From contig OZ022342.1 in the NCBI GenBank assembly GCA_963989245.1, forward strand, positions 23,970,316 to 24,034,315: 64,000 bases of DNA. The letters run 5' to 3'. The notes under the pieces are model-generated. The model worked only from the letters and a program-made list of their open reading frames with translations. It had not been told where the DNA came from and made no database searches. The position numbers and the translations under genes are program-made. Position 1 is the stretch's first letter. Each line of letters begins with the position of its first letter. Source of the DNA: Nansenia antarctica. Its lineage: Eukaryota > Chordata > Actinopteri > Argentiniformes > Microstomatidae. Of the stretch, positions 32,985 through 48,325 are shown in pieces.

Positions 32985-35900
32985 ACCTAACACAGTGACA
33001 TGTACCTAACACAGTGACATGTACCTAACACAGTGACATGTACCTAACACAGTGACATGTACCTAACACAGTGACATGTACCTAACACAGTGACATGTAC
33101 CTAACACAGTGACATCTACCTAACACAGTGACATCTACCTAACAGTGACATGTACCTAACACAGTGACATGTACCTAACACAATGACATCTACCTAACAG
33201 TGACATGTACCTAACACAGTGACATGTACCTAACACAATGACATCTACCTAACAGTGACATGTACCTAACACAGTGACATGTACCTAACACAATGACATC
33301 TACCTAACAGTGACATGTACCTAACACAGTGACATGGACCTAACACAGTGACATCTACCTAACACAGTGACATCTACCTAACACAGTGACATCGACCTAA
33401 CACAGTGACATGTACCTAACACAGTGACATGTACCTAACACAGTGACATGTACCTAACAGTGACATGTACCTAACACAGTGACATGTACCTAACACAGTG
33501 ACATGTACCTAACACAGTGACATGTACCTAACACAGTGACATGTACCTAACACAGTGACATGTACCTAACACAGTGACATCGACCTAACACAGTGACATG
33601 TACCTAACACAGTGACATGTACCTAACACAGTGACATCGACCTAACACAGTGACATGTACCTAACACAGTGACATGTACCCAACACAGTGACATCGACCT
33701 AACACAGTGACATGTACCTAACACAGTGACATCGACCTAACACAGTGACATCTACCTAACACAGTGACATGTACCTAACACAGTGACATGTACCTAACAC
33801 AGTGACATGTACCTAACACAGTGACATGTACCTAACAGTGACATCTACCTAACACAGTGACATGTACCTAACACAGTGACATGGACCTAACACAGTGACA
33901 TCGACCTAACACAGTGACATGTACCTAACACAGTGACATGTACCTAACACAGTGACATGTACCTAACACAGTGACATCTACCTAACACAGTGACATCTAC
34001 CTAACACAGTGACATGGACCTAACACAGTGACATGTACCTAACACAGTGACATCTACCTAACACAGTGACATCTACCTAACAGTGACATGTACCTAACAC
34101 AGTGACATCTACCTAACAGTGACATCTACCTAACAGTGACATGTACCTAACAGTGACATCTACCTAACACAGTGACATGTACCTAACACAGTGACATGTA
34201 CCTAACAGTGACATCTACCTAACACAGTGACATGTACCTAACACAGTGACATGTACCTAACACAGTGACATCTACCTAACACAGTGACATGTACCTAACA
34301 CAGTGACATGTACCTAACACAGTGACATGTACCTAACACAGTGACATCTACCTAACACAGTGACATGTACCTAACACAGTGACATCTACCTAACACAGTG
34401 ACATGTACCTAACACAGTGACATGTACCTAACACAGTGACATCTACCTAACACAGTGACATGTACCCAACAAAGTGACATCTACCTAACACAGTGACATC
34501 TACCTAACACAATGACATGTACCTAACACAGTGACATCTACCTAACACAGTGACATGTACCTAACACAGTGACATCTACCTAACAGTGACATGTACCTAA
34601 CACAGTGACATCTACCTAACACAGTGACATGTACCCAACAAAGTGACATCTACCTAACACAGTGACATCTACCTAACACAATGACATGTACCCAACACAG
34701 TGACATCTACCTAACACAGTGACATGTACCTAACACAGTGACATGTACCTAACACAGTGACATCTACCTAACACAGTGACATGTACCTAACACAGTGACA
34801 TGTACCTAACACAGTGACATGTACCCAACAAAGTGACATCTACCTAACACAGTGACATCTACCTAACACAATGACATGTACCTAACACAGTGACATCTAC
34901 CTAACACAGTGACATGTACCTAACACAGTGACATGTACCTAACACAGTGACATCTACCTAACACAGTGACATGTACCCAACAAAGTGACATCTACCTAAC
35001 ACAGTGACATCTACCTAACACAATGACATGTACCCAACACAGTGACATCTACCTAACACAGTGACATGTACCTAACACAGTGACATGTACCTAACACAGT
35101 GACATCTACCTAACACAGTGACATGTACCTAACACAGTGACATGTACCTAACACAGTGACATGTACCTAACACAGTGACATGTACCTAACACAATGACAT
35201 CTAACTAACAGTGACATGTACCTAACACAATGACATCTACCTAACAGTGACATGTACCTAACACAGTGACATGTACCTAACACAATGACATCTACCTAAC
35301 AGTGACATGTACCTAACACAGTGACATGGACCTAACACAGTGACATCTACCTAACACAGTGACATCGACCTAACACAGTGACATGTACCTAACACAGTGA
35401 CATGTACCTAACAGTGACATCTACCTAACACAGTGACATGTACCTAACACAGTGACATCTACCTAACAGTGACATGTACCTAACACAGTGACATATACCT
35501 AACACAGTGACATGTACCTAACAGTGACATCTACCTAACACAGTGACATGTACCTAACACAGTGACATCTACCTAACAGTGACATGTACCTAACACAGTG
35601 ACATGTACCTAACACAGTGACATGTACCTAACAGTGACATGTACCTAACACAGTGACATCTACCTAACACAGTGACATGTACCTAACACAGTGACATCGA
35701 CCTAACACAGTGACATGTACCTAACACAGTGACATGGACCTAACACAGGGACATGGACCTAACACAGTGACATCTACCTAACACAGTGACATCGACCTAA
35801 CACAGTGACATGTACCTAACACAGTGACATGTACCTAACACAGTGACATGTACCTAACAGTGACATCTACCTAACACAGTGACATGTACCTAACACAGTG

Positions 35901-38900
35901 ACATCTACCTAACAGTGACATGTACCTAACACAGTGACATATACCTAACACAGTGACATGTACCTAACAGTGACATCTACCTAACACAGTGACATGTACC
36001 TAACACAGTGACATCTACCTAACAGTGACATGTACCTAACACAGTGACATGTACCTAACACAGTGACATGTACCTAACACAGTGACATGTACCTAACAGT
36101 GACATGTACCTAACACAGTGACATATACCTAACACAGTGACATGTACCTAACACAGTGACATCGACCTAACACAGTGACATGTACCTAACACAGTGACAT
36201 CGACCTAACACAGTGACATCGACCTAACACAGTGACATGTACCTAACACAGTGACATGTACCTAACACAGTGACATGTACCTAACACAGTGACATCTACC
36301 TAACACAGTGACATGTACCTAACACAGTGACATGTACCTATCACAGTGACATGTACCTAACACAGTGACATCTACCTAACAGTGACATGTACCTAACACA
36401 GTGACATGTACCTAACACAGTGACATGTACCTAACACAGTGACATCTACCTAACACAGTGACATCTACCTAACACAGTGACATGGACCTAACACAGTGAC
36501 ATGTACCTAACACAGTGACATCTACCTAACACAGTGACATCTACCTAACAGTGACATGTACCTAACACAGTGACATCTACCTAACAGTGACATCTACCTA
36601 ACAGTGACATGTACCTAACAGTGACATCTACCTAACACAGTGACATGTACCTAACACAGTGACATGTACCTAACAGTGACATCTACCTAACACAGTGACA
36701 TGTACCTAACACAGTGACATGTACCTAACACAGTGACATCTACCTAACACAGTGACATGTACCTAACACAGTGACATGTACCTAACACAGTGACATGTAC
36801 CTAACACAGTGACATCTACCTAACACAGTGACATGTACCTAACACAGTGACATCTACCTAACACAGTGACATGTACCTAACACAGTGACATGTACCTAAC
36901 ACAGTGACATCTACCTAACACAGTGACATGTACCCAACAAAGTGACATCTACCTAACACAGTGACATCTACCTAACACAATGACATGTACCTAACACAGT
37001 GACATCTACCTAACACAGTGACATGTACCTAACACAGTGACATGTACCTAACACAGTGACATCTACCTAACACAGTGACATGTACCCAACAAAGTGACAT
37101 CTACCTAACACAGTGACATCTACCTAACACAATGACATGTACCCAACACAGTGACATCTACCTAACACAGTGACATGTACCTAACACAGTGACATGTACC
37201 TAACACAGTGACATCTACCTAACACAGTGACATGTACCTAACACAGTGACATGTACCTAACACAGTGACATGTACCCAACAAAGTGACATCTACCTAACA
37301 CAGTGACATCTACCTAACACAATGACATGTACCTAACACAGTGACATCTACCTAACACAGTGACATGTACCTAACACAGTGACATGTACCTAACACAGTG
37401 ACATCTACCTAACACAGTGACATGTACCCAACAAAGTGACATCTACCTAACACAGTGACATCTACCTAACACAATGACATGTACCCAACACAGTGACATC
37501 TACCTAACACAGTGACATGTACCTAACACAGTGACATGTACCTAACACAGTGACATCTACCTAACACAGTGACATGTACCTAACACAGTGACATGTACCT
37601 AACACAGTGACATGTACCTAACACAGTGACATGTACCTAACACAATGACATCTAACTAACAGTGACATGTACCTAACACAATGACATCTACCTAACAGTG
37701 ACATGTACCTAACACAGTGACATGTACCTAACACAATGACATCTACCTAACAGTGACATGTACCTAACACAGTGACATGGACCTAACACAGTGACATCTA
37801 CCTAACACAGTGACATCGACCTAACACAGTGACATGTACCTAACACAGTGACATGTACCTAACAGTGACATCTACCTAACACAGTGACATGTACCTAACA
37901 CAGTGACATCTACCTAACAGTGACATGTACCTAACACAGTGACATATACCTAACACAGTGACATGTACCTAACAGTGACATCTACCTAACACAGTGACAT
38001 GTACCTAACACAGTGACATCTACCTAACAGTGACATGTACCTAACACAGTGACATGTACCTAACACAGTGACATGTACCTAACAGTGACATGTACCTAAC
38101 ACAGTGACATCTACCTAACACAGTGACATGTACCTAACACAGTGACATCGACCTAACACAGTGACATGTACCTAACACAGTGACATGGACCTAACACAGT
38201 GACATGTACCTAACACAGTGACATGTACCTAACACAGTGGCATGTACCTAACACAGTGACATGTACCTAACACAGTGACATGTACCTAACACAGTGACAT
38301 GTACCTAACACAGTGACATGTACCTAACACAGTGACATCTACCCAACACAGTGACATGTACCTAACACAGTGACATGTACCTAACACAGTGACATGTACC
38401 TAACACAGTGACATCGACCTAACACAGTGACATGTACCTAACACAGTGACATGTACCTAACACAATGACATCTACCTAACAGTGACATGTACCTAACACA
38501 GGGACATGGACCTAACACAGTGACATCTACCTAACACAGTGACATCGACCTAACACAGTGACATGTACCTAACACAGTGACATGTACCTAACACAGTGAC
38601 ATGTACCTAACAGTGACATCTACCTAACACAGTGACATGTACCTAACACAGTGACATCTACCTAACAGTGACATGTACCTAACACAGTGACATATACCTA
38701 ACACAGTGACATGTACCTAACAGTGACATCTACCTAACACAGTGACATGTACCTAACACAGTGACATCTACCTAACAGTGACATGTACCTAACACAGTGA
38801 CATGTACCTAACACAGTGACATGTACCTAACACAGTGACATGTACCTAACAGTGACATGTACCTAACACAGTGACATATACCTAACACAGTGACATGTAC

Positions 38901-38974
38901 CTAACACAGTGACATCGACCTAACACAGTGACATGTACCTAACACAGTGACATCGACCTAACACAGTGACATCG
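32985..38974. repeat. Higher-order block A, copy 1 (5,990 bp)
   Basis: Rare variant units recur exactly 5,990 bases further on: CTAACTAAC at 35201 and 41191; the same at 37652 and 43642; GGGACATGG at 38501 and 44491; the CCCAACACAG/ATCGACC pair at 33671 and 39661. Line-by-line comparison shows identity starting at 32985 and ending at 39048 at the points I checked. Confidence 0.9.
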
Positions 38975-41900
38975 ACCTAACACAGTGACATGTACCTAAC
39001 ACAGTGACATGTACCTAACACAGTGACATGTACCTAACACAGTGACATGTACCTAACACAGTGACATGTACCTAACACAGTGACATGTACCTAACACAGT
39101 GACATCTACCTAACACAGTGACATCTACCTAACAGTGACATGTACCTAACACAGTGACATGTACCTAACACAATGACATCTACCTAACAGTGACATGTAC
39201 CTAACACAGTGACATGTACCTAACACAATGACATCTACCTAACAGTGACATGTACCTAACACAGTGACATGTACCTAACACAATGACATCTACCTAACAG
39301 TGACATGTACCTAACACAGTGACATGGACCTAACACAGTGACATCTACCTAACACAGTGACATCTACCTAACACAGTGACATCGACCTAACACAGTGACA
39401 TGTACCTAACACAGTGACATGTACCTAACACAGTGACATGTACCTAACAGTGACATGTACCTAACACAGTGACATGTACCTAACACAGTGACATGTACCT
39501 AACACAGTGACATGTACCTAACACAGTGACATGTACCTAACACAGTGACATGTACCTAACACAGTGACATCGACCTAACACAGTGACATGTACCTAACAC
39601 AGTGACATGTACCTAACACAGTGACATCGACCTAACACAGTGACATGTACCTAACACAGTGACATGTACCCAACACAGTGACATCGACCTAACACAGTGA
39701 CATGTACCTAACACAGTGACATCGACCTAACACAGTGACATCTACCTAACACAGTGACATGTACCTAACACAGTGACATGTACCTAACACAGTGACATGT
39801 ACCTAACACAGTGACATGTACCTAACAGTGACATCTACCTAACACAGTGACATGTACCTAACACAGTGACATGGACCTAACACAGTGACATCGACCTAAC
39901 ACAGTGACATGTACCTAACACAGTGACATGTACCTAACACAGTGACATGTACCTAACACAGTGACATCTACCTAACACAGTGACATCTACCTAACACAGT
40001 GACATGGACCTAACACAGTGACATGTACCTAACACAGTGACATCTACCTAACACAGTGACATCTACCTAACAGTGACATGTACCTAACACAGTGACATCT
40101 ACCTAACAGTGACATCTACCTAACAGTGACATGTACCTAACAGTGACATCTACCTAACACAGTGACATGTACCTAACACAGTGACATGTACCTAACAGTG
40201 ACATCTACCTAACACAGTGACATGTACCTAACACAGTGACATGTACCTAACACAGTGACATCTACCTAACACAGTGACATGTACCTAACACAGTGACATG
40301 TACCTAACACAGTGACATGTACCTAACACAGTGACATCTACCTAACACAGTGACATGTACCTAACACAGTGACATCTACCTAACACAGTGACATGTACCT
40401 AACACAGTGACATGTACCTAACACAGTGACATCTACCTAACACAGTGACATGTACCCAACAAAGTGACATCTACCTAACACAGTGACATCTACCTAACAC
40501 AATGACATGTACCTAACACAGTGACATCTACCTAACACAGTGACATGTACCTAACACAGTGACATCTACCTAACAGTGACATGTACCTAACACAGTGACA
40601 TCTACCTAACACAGTGACATGTACCCAACAAAGTGACATCTACCTAACACAGTGACATCTACCTAACACAATGACATGTACCCAACACAGTGACATCTAC
40701 CTAACACAGTGACATGTACCTAACACAGTGACATGTACCTAACACAGTGACATCTACCTAACACAGTGACATGTACCTAACACAGTGACATGTACCTAAC
40801 ACAGTGACATGTACCCAACAAAGTGACATCTACCTAACACAGTGACATCTACCTAACACAATGACATGTACCTAACACAGTGACATCTACCTAACACAGT
40901 GACATGTACCTAACACAGTGACATGTACCTAACACAGTGACATCTACCTAACACAGTGACATGTACCCAACAAAGTGACATCTACCTAACACAGTGACAT
41001 CTACCTAACACAATGACATGTACCCAACACAGTGACATCTACCTAACACAGTGACATGTACCTAACACAGTGACATGTACCTAACACAGTGACATCTACC
41101 TAACACAGTGACATGTACCTAACACAGTGACATGTACCTAACACAGTGACATGTACCTAACACAGTGACATGTACCTAACACAATGACATCTAACTAACA
41201 GTGACATGTACCTAACACAATGACATCTACCTAACAGTGACATGTACCTAACACAGTGACATGTACCTAACACAATGACATCTACCTAACAGTGACATGT
41301 ACCTAACACAGTGACATGGACCTAACACAGTGACATCTACCTAACACAGTGACATCGACCTAACACAGTGACATGTACCTAACACAGTGACATGTACCTA
41401 ACAGTGACATCTACCTAACACAGTGACATGTACCTAACACAGTGACATCTACCTAACAGTGACATGTACCTAACACAGTGACATATACCTAACACAGTGA
41501 CATGTACCTAACAGTGACATCTACCTAACACAGTGACATGTACCTAACACAGTGACATCTACCTAACAGTGACATGTACCTAACACAGTGACATGTACCT
41601 AACACAGTGACATGTACCTAACAGTGACATGTACCTAACACAGTGACATCTACCTAACACAGTGACATGTACCTAACACAGTGACATCGACCTAACACAG
41701 TGACATGTACCTAACACAGTGACATGGACCTAACACAGGGACATGGACCTAACACAGTGACATCTACCTAACACAGTGACATCGACCTAACACAGTGACA
41801 TGTACCTAACACAGTGACATGTACCTAACACAGTGACATGTACCTAACAGTGACATCTACCTAACACAGTGACATGTACCTAACACAGTGACATCTACCT

Positions 41901-44900
41901 AACAGTGACATGTACCTAACACAGTGACATATACCTAACACAGTGACATGTACCTAACAGTGACATCTACCTAACACAGTGACATGTACCTAACACAGTG
42001 ACATCTACCTAACAGTGACATGTACCTAACACAGTGACATGTACCTAACACAGTGACATGTACCTAACACAGTGACATGTACCTAACAGTGACATGTACC
42101 TAACACAGTGACATATACCTAACACAGTGACATGTACCTAACACAGTGACATCGACCTAACACAGTGACATGTACCTAACACAGTGACATCGACCTAACA
42201 CAGTGACATCGACCTAACACAGTGACATGTACCTAACACAGTGACATGTACCTAACACAGTGACATGTACCTAACACAGTGACATCTACCTAACACAGTG
42301 ACATGTACCTAACACAGTGACATGTACCTATCACAGTGACATGTACCTAACACAGTGACATCTACCTAACAGTGACATGTACCTAACACAGTGACATGTA
42401 CCTAACACAGTGACATGTACCTAACACAGTGACATCTACCTAACACAGTGACATCTACCTAACACAGTGACATGGACCTAACACAGTGACATGTACCTAA
42501 CACAGTGACATCTACCTAACACAGTGACATCTACCTAACAGTGACATGTACCTAACACAGTGACATCTACCTAACAGTGACATCTACCTAACAGTGACAT
42601 GTACCTAACAGTGACATCTACCTAACACAGTGACATGTACCTAACACAGTGACATGTACCTAACAGTGACATCTACCTAACACAGTGACATGTACCTAAC
42701 ACAGTGACATGTACCTAACACAGTGACATCTACCTAACACAGTGACATGTACCTAACACAGTGACATGTACCTAACACAGTGACATGTACCTAACACAGT
42801 GACATCTACCTAACACAGTGACATGTACCTAACACAGTGACATCTACCTAACACAGTGACATGTACCTAACACAGTGACATGTACCTAACACAGTGACAT
42901 CTACCTAACACAGTGACATGTACCCAACAAAGTGACATCTACCTAACACAGTGACATCTACCTAACACAATGACATGTACCTAACACAGTGACATCTACC
43001 TAACACAGTGACATGTACCTAACACAGTGACATGTACCTAACACAGTGACATCTACCTAACACAGTGACATGTACCCAACAAAGTGACATCTACCTAACA
43101 CAGTGACATCTACCTAACACAATGACATGTACCCAACACAGTGACATCTACCTAACACAGTGACATGTACCTAACACAGTGACATGTACCTAACACAGTG
43201 ACATCTACCTAACACAGTGACATGTACCTAACACAGTGACATGTACCTAACACAGTGACATGTACCCAACAAAGTGACATCTACCTAACACAGTGACATC
43301 TACCTAACACAATGACATGTACCTAACACAGTGACATCTACCTAACACAGTGACATGTACCTAACACAGTGACATGTACCTAACACAGTGACATCTACCT
43401 AACACAGTGACATGTACCCAACAAAGTGACATCTACCTAACACAGTGACATCTACCTAACACAATGACATGTACCCAACACAGTGACATCTACCTAACAC
43501 AGTGACATGTACCTAACACAGTGACATGTACCTAACACAGTGACATCTACCTAACACAGTGACATGTACCTAACACAGTGACATGTACCTAACACAGTGA
43601 CATGTACCTAACACAGTGACATGTACCTAACACAATGACATCTAACTAACAGTGACATGTACCTAACACAATGACATCTACCTAACAGTGACATGTACCT
43701 AACACAGTGACATGTACCTAACACAATGACATCTACCTAACAGTGACATGTACCTAACACAGTGACATGGACCTAACACAGTGACATCTACCTAACACAG
43801 TGACATCGACCTAACACAGTGACATGTACCTAACACAGTGACATGTACCTAACAGTGACATCTACCTAACACAGTGACATGTACCTAACACAGTGACATC
43901 TACCTAACAGTGACATGTACCTAACACAGTGACATATACCTAACACAGTGACATGTACCTAACAGTGACATCTACCTAACACAGTGACATGTACCTAACA
44001 CAGTGACATCTACCTAACAGTGACATGTACCTAACACAGTGACATGTACCTAACACAGTGACATGTACCTAACAGTGACATGTACCTAACACAGTGACAT
44101 CTACCTAACACAGTGACATGTACCTAACACAGTGACATCGACCTAACACAGTGACATGTACCTAACACAGTGACATGGACCTAACACAGTGACATGTACC
44201 TAACACAGTGACATGTACCTAACACAGTGGCATGTACCTAACACAGTGACATGTACCTAACACAGTGACATGTACCTAACACAGTGACATGTACCTAACA
44301 CAGTGACATGTACCTAACACAGTGACATCTACCCAACACAGTGACATGTACCTAACACAGTGACATGTACCTAACACAGTGACATGTACCTAACACAGTG
44401 ACATCGACCTAACACAGTGACATGTACCTAACACAGTGACATGTACCTAACACAATGACATCTACCTAACAGTGACATGTACCTAACACAGGGACATGGA
44501 CCTAACACAGTGACATCTACCTAACACAGTGACATCGACCTAACACAGTGACATGTACCTAACACAGTGACATGTACCTAACACAGTGACATGTACCTAA
44601 CAGTGACATCTACCTAACACAGTGACATGTACCTAACACAGTGACATCTACCTAACAGTGACATGTACCTAACACAGTGACATATACCTAACACAGTGAC
44701 ATGTACCTAACAGTGACATCTACCTAACACAGTGACATGTACCTAACACAGTGACATCTACCTAACAGTGACATGTACCTAACACAGTGACATGTACCTA
44801 ACACAGTGACATGTACCTAACACAGTGACATGTACCTAACAGTGACATGTACCTAACACAGTGACATATACCTAACACAGTGACATGTACCTAACACAGT

Positions 44901-45038
44901 GACATCGACCTAACACAGTGACATGTACCTAACACAGTGACATCGACCTAACACAGTGACATCGACCTAACACAGTGACATGTACCTAACACAGTGACAT
45001 GTACCTAACACAGTGACATGTACCTAACACAGTGACAT
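38975..45038. repeat. Higher-order block A, copy 2 (5,990 bp plus 74 bases of overlap)
   Basis: Second tandem copy of the 5,990-bp block. It matches copy 1 at all sampled positions until 45039, where CTACC replaces GTACC. Within each copy a block of about 1.8 kb (about 33920-35745 in copy 1) recurs 2,451 to 2,468 bases downstream, with one 17-bp unit gained or lost. Confidence 0.9.
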
Positions 45039-46347
45039 CTACCTAACACAGTGACATGTACCTAACACAGTGACATGTACCTATCACAGTGACATGTACC
45101 TAACACAGTGACATCTACCTAACAGTGACATCTACCTAACACAATGACATCGACCTAACACAGTGACATGTACCTAACACAGTGACATCTACCTAACACA
45201 GTGACATCTACCTAACAGTGACGTCTACCTAACAGTGACATGTACCTAACACAGTGACATGTACCTAACACAGTGACATCTACCTAACACAGTGACATGT
45301 ACCTAACAGTGACATGTACCTAACAGTGACATCTACCTAACACAGTGACATCTACCTAACACAGTGACATGGACCTAACACAGTGACCTAACAGTGACAT
45401 GTACCTAACACAGTGACATGTACCTAACACAGTGACATGTACCTAACACAGTGACATGTACCTATCACAGTGACATGTACCTAACACAGTGACATCTACC
45501 TAACACAGTGACATGTACCTAACACAGTGACATCGACCTAACACAGTGACATGTACCTAACACAGTGACATCTACCTAACAGTGACATCTACCTAACACA
45601 ATGACATCGACCTAACACAGTGACATGTACCTAACAGTGACATGTACCTAACACAGTGACATGTACCTAACACAGTGACATCTACCTAACACAGTGACAT
45701 GTACCCAACACAGTGACATGTACCTAACACAGTGACATGTACCTAACACAGTGACATCTACCTAACACAGTGACATCTACCTAACACAGTGACATCTACC
45801 TAACAGTGACATCTACCTAACACAGTGACATGTACCTAACACAGTGACATGTACCTAACAGTGACATCTACCTAACACAGTGACATCTACCTAACAGTGA
45901 CATCTACCTAACACAGTGACATGTACCTAACAGTGACATGTACCTAACAGTGACATCTACCTAACACAGTGACATGTACCTAACACAGTGACATCTACCT
46001 AACACAGTGACATCTACCTAACAGTGACATCTACCTAACACAGTGACATGTACCTAACAGTGACATCTACCTAACACAGTGACATGTACCTAACACAGTG
46101 ACATGTACCTAACACAGTGACATCTACCTAACACAGTGACATGTACCTAACACAGTGACATCTACCTAACAGTGACATCTACCTAACACAGTGACATGTA
46201 CCTAACACAGTGACATGTACCTAACAGTGACATCTACCTAATTCAGTGACATGTACCTAACACAGTAACATGTACCTAACACAGTGACATCGACCTAACA
46301 CAGTGACATCGACCTAACACAGTGACATGTACCTAACAGTGACATCT
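44407..46347. repeat. Higher-order block B, copy 1 (1,941 bp)
   Basis: Rare variants recur 1,941 bases downstream: CTATCACAG at 45081 and 47022, and at 45462 and 47403; ATTCAG at 46241 and 48182; GGGACATGG at 44491 and 46432. Copy 1 overlaps the end of block A. Confidence 0.9.
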
Positions 46348-48325
46348 ACCTAACACAGTGACATGTACCTAACACAGTGACATGTACCTAACACAATGAC
46401 ATCTACCTAACAGTGACATGTACCTAACACAGGGACATGGACCTAACACAGTGACATCTACCTAACACAGTGACATCGACCTAACACAGTGACATGTACC
46501 TAACACAGTGACATGTACCTAACACAGTGACATGTACCTAACAGTGACATCTACCTAACACAGTGACATGTACCTAACACAGTGACATCTACCTAACAGT
46601 GACATGTACCTAACACAGTGACATATACCTAACACAGTGACATGTACCTAACAGTGACATCTACCTAACACAGTGACATGTACCTAACACAGTGACATCT
46701 ACCTAACAGTGACATGTACCTAACACAGTGACATGTACCTAACACAGTGACATGTACCTAACACAGTGACATGTACCTAACAGTGACATGTACCTAACAC
46801 AGTGACATATACCTAACACAGTGACATGTACCTAACACAGTGACATCGACCTAACACAGTGACATGTACCTAACACAGTGACATCGACCTAACACAGTGA
46901 CATCGACCTAACACAGTGACATGTACCTAACACAGTGACATGTACCTAACACAGTGACATGTACCTAACACAGTGACATCTACCTAACACAGTGACATGT
47001 ACCTAACACAGTGACATGTACCTATCACAGTGACATGTACCTAACACAGTGACATCTACCTAACAGTGACATCTACCTAACACAATGACATCGACCTAAC
47101 ACAGTGACATGTACCTAACACAGTGACATCTACCTAACACAGTGACATCTACCTAACAGTGACGTCTACCTAACAGTGACATGTACCTAACACAGTGACA
47201 TGTACCTAACACAGTGACATCTACCTAACACAGTGACATGTACCTAACAGTGACATGTACCTAACAGTGACATCTACCTAACACAGTGACATCTACCTAA
47301 CACAGTGACATGGACCTAACACAGTGACCTAACAGTGACATGTACCTAACACAGTGACATGTACCTAACACAGTGACATGTACCTAACACAGTGACATGT
47401 ACCTATCACAGTGACATGTACCTAACACAGTGACATCTACCTAACACAGTGACATGTACCTAACACAGTGACATCGACCTAACACAGTGACATGTACCTA
47501 ACACAGTGACATCTACCTAACAGTGACATCTACCTAACACAATGACATCGACCTAACACAGTGACATGTACCTAACAGTGACATGTACCTAACACAGTGA
47601 CATGTACCTAACACAGTGACATCTACCTAACACAGTGACATGTACCCAACACAGTGACATGTACCTAACACAGTGACATGTACCTAACACAGTGACATCT
47701 ACCTAACACAGTGACATCTACCTAACACAGTGACATCTACCTAACAGTGACATCTACCTAACACAGTGACATGTACCTAACACAGTGACATGTACCTAAC
47801 AGTGACATCTACCTAACACAGTGACATCTACCTAACAGTGACATCTACCTAACACAGTGACATGTACCTAACAGTGACATGTACCTAACAGTGACATCTA
47901 CCTAACACAGTGACATGTACCTAACACAGTGACATCTACCTAACACAGTGACATCTACCTAACAGTGACATCTACCTAACACAGTGACATGTACCTAACA
48001 GTGACATCTACCTAACACAGTGACATGTACCTAACACAGTGACATGTACCTAACACAGTGACATCTACCTAACACAGTGACATGTACCTAACACAGTGAC
48101 ATCTACCTAACAGTGACATCTACCTAACACAGTGACATGTACCTAACACAGTGACATGTACCTAACAGTGACATCTACCTAATTCAGTGACATGTACCTA
48201 ACACAGTAACATGTACCTAACACAGTGACATCGACCTAACACAGTGACATCGACCTAACACAGTGACATGTACCTAACAGTGACATCTACCTAACACAGT
48301 GACATGTACCTAACACAGTGACATC
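46348..48325. repeat. Higher-order block B, copy 2 (1,941 bp plus a short overlap)
   Basis: Tandem copy of block B, matching until about 48325. After this the array has no long repeat that I could trace by its rare variants. Confidence 0.88.
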
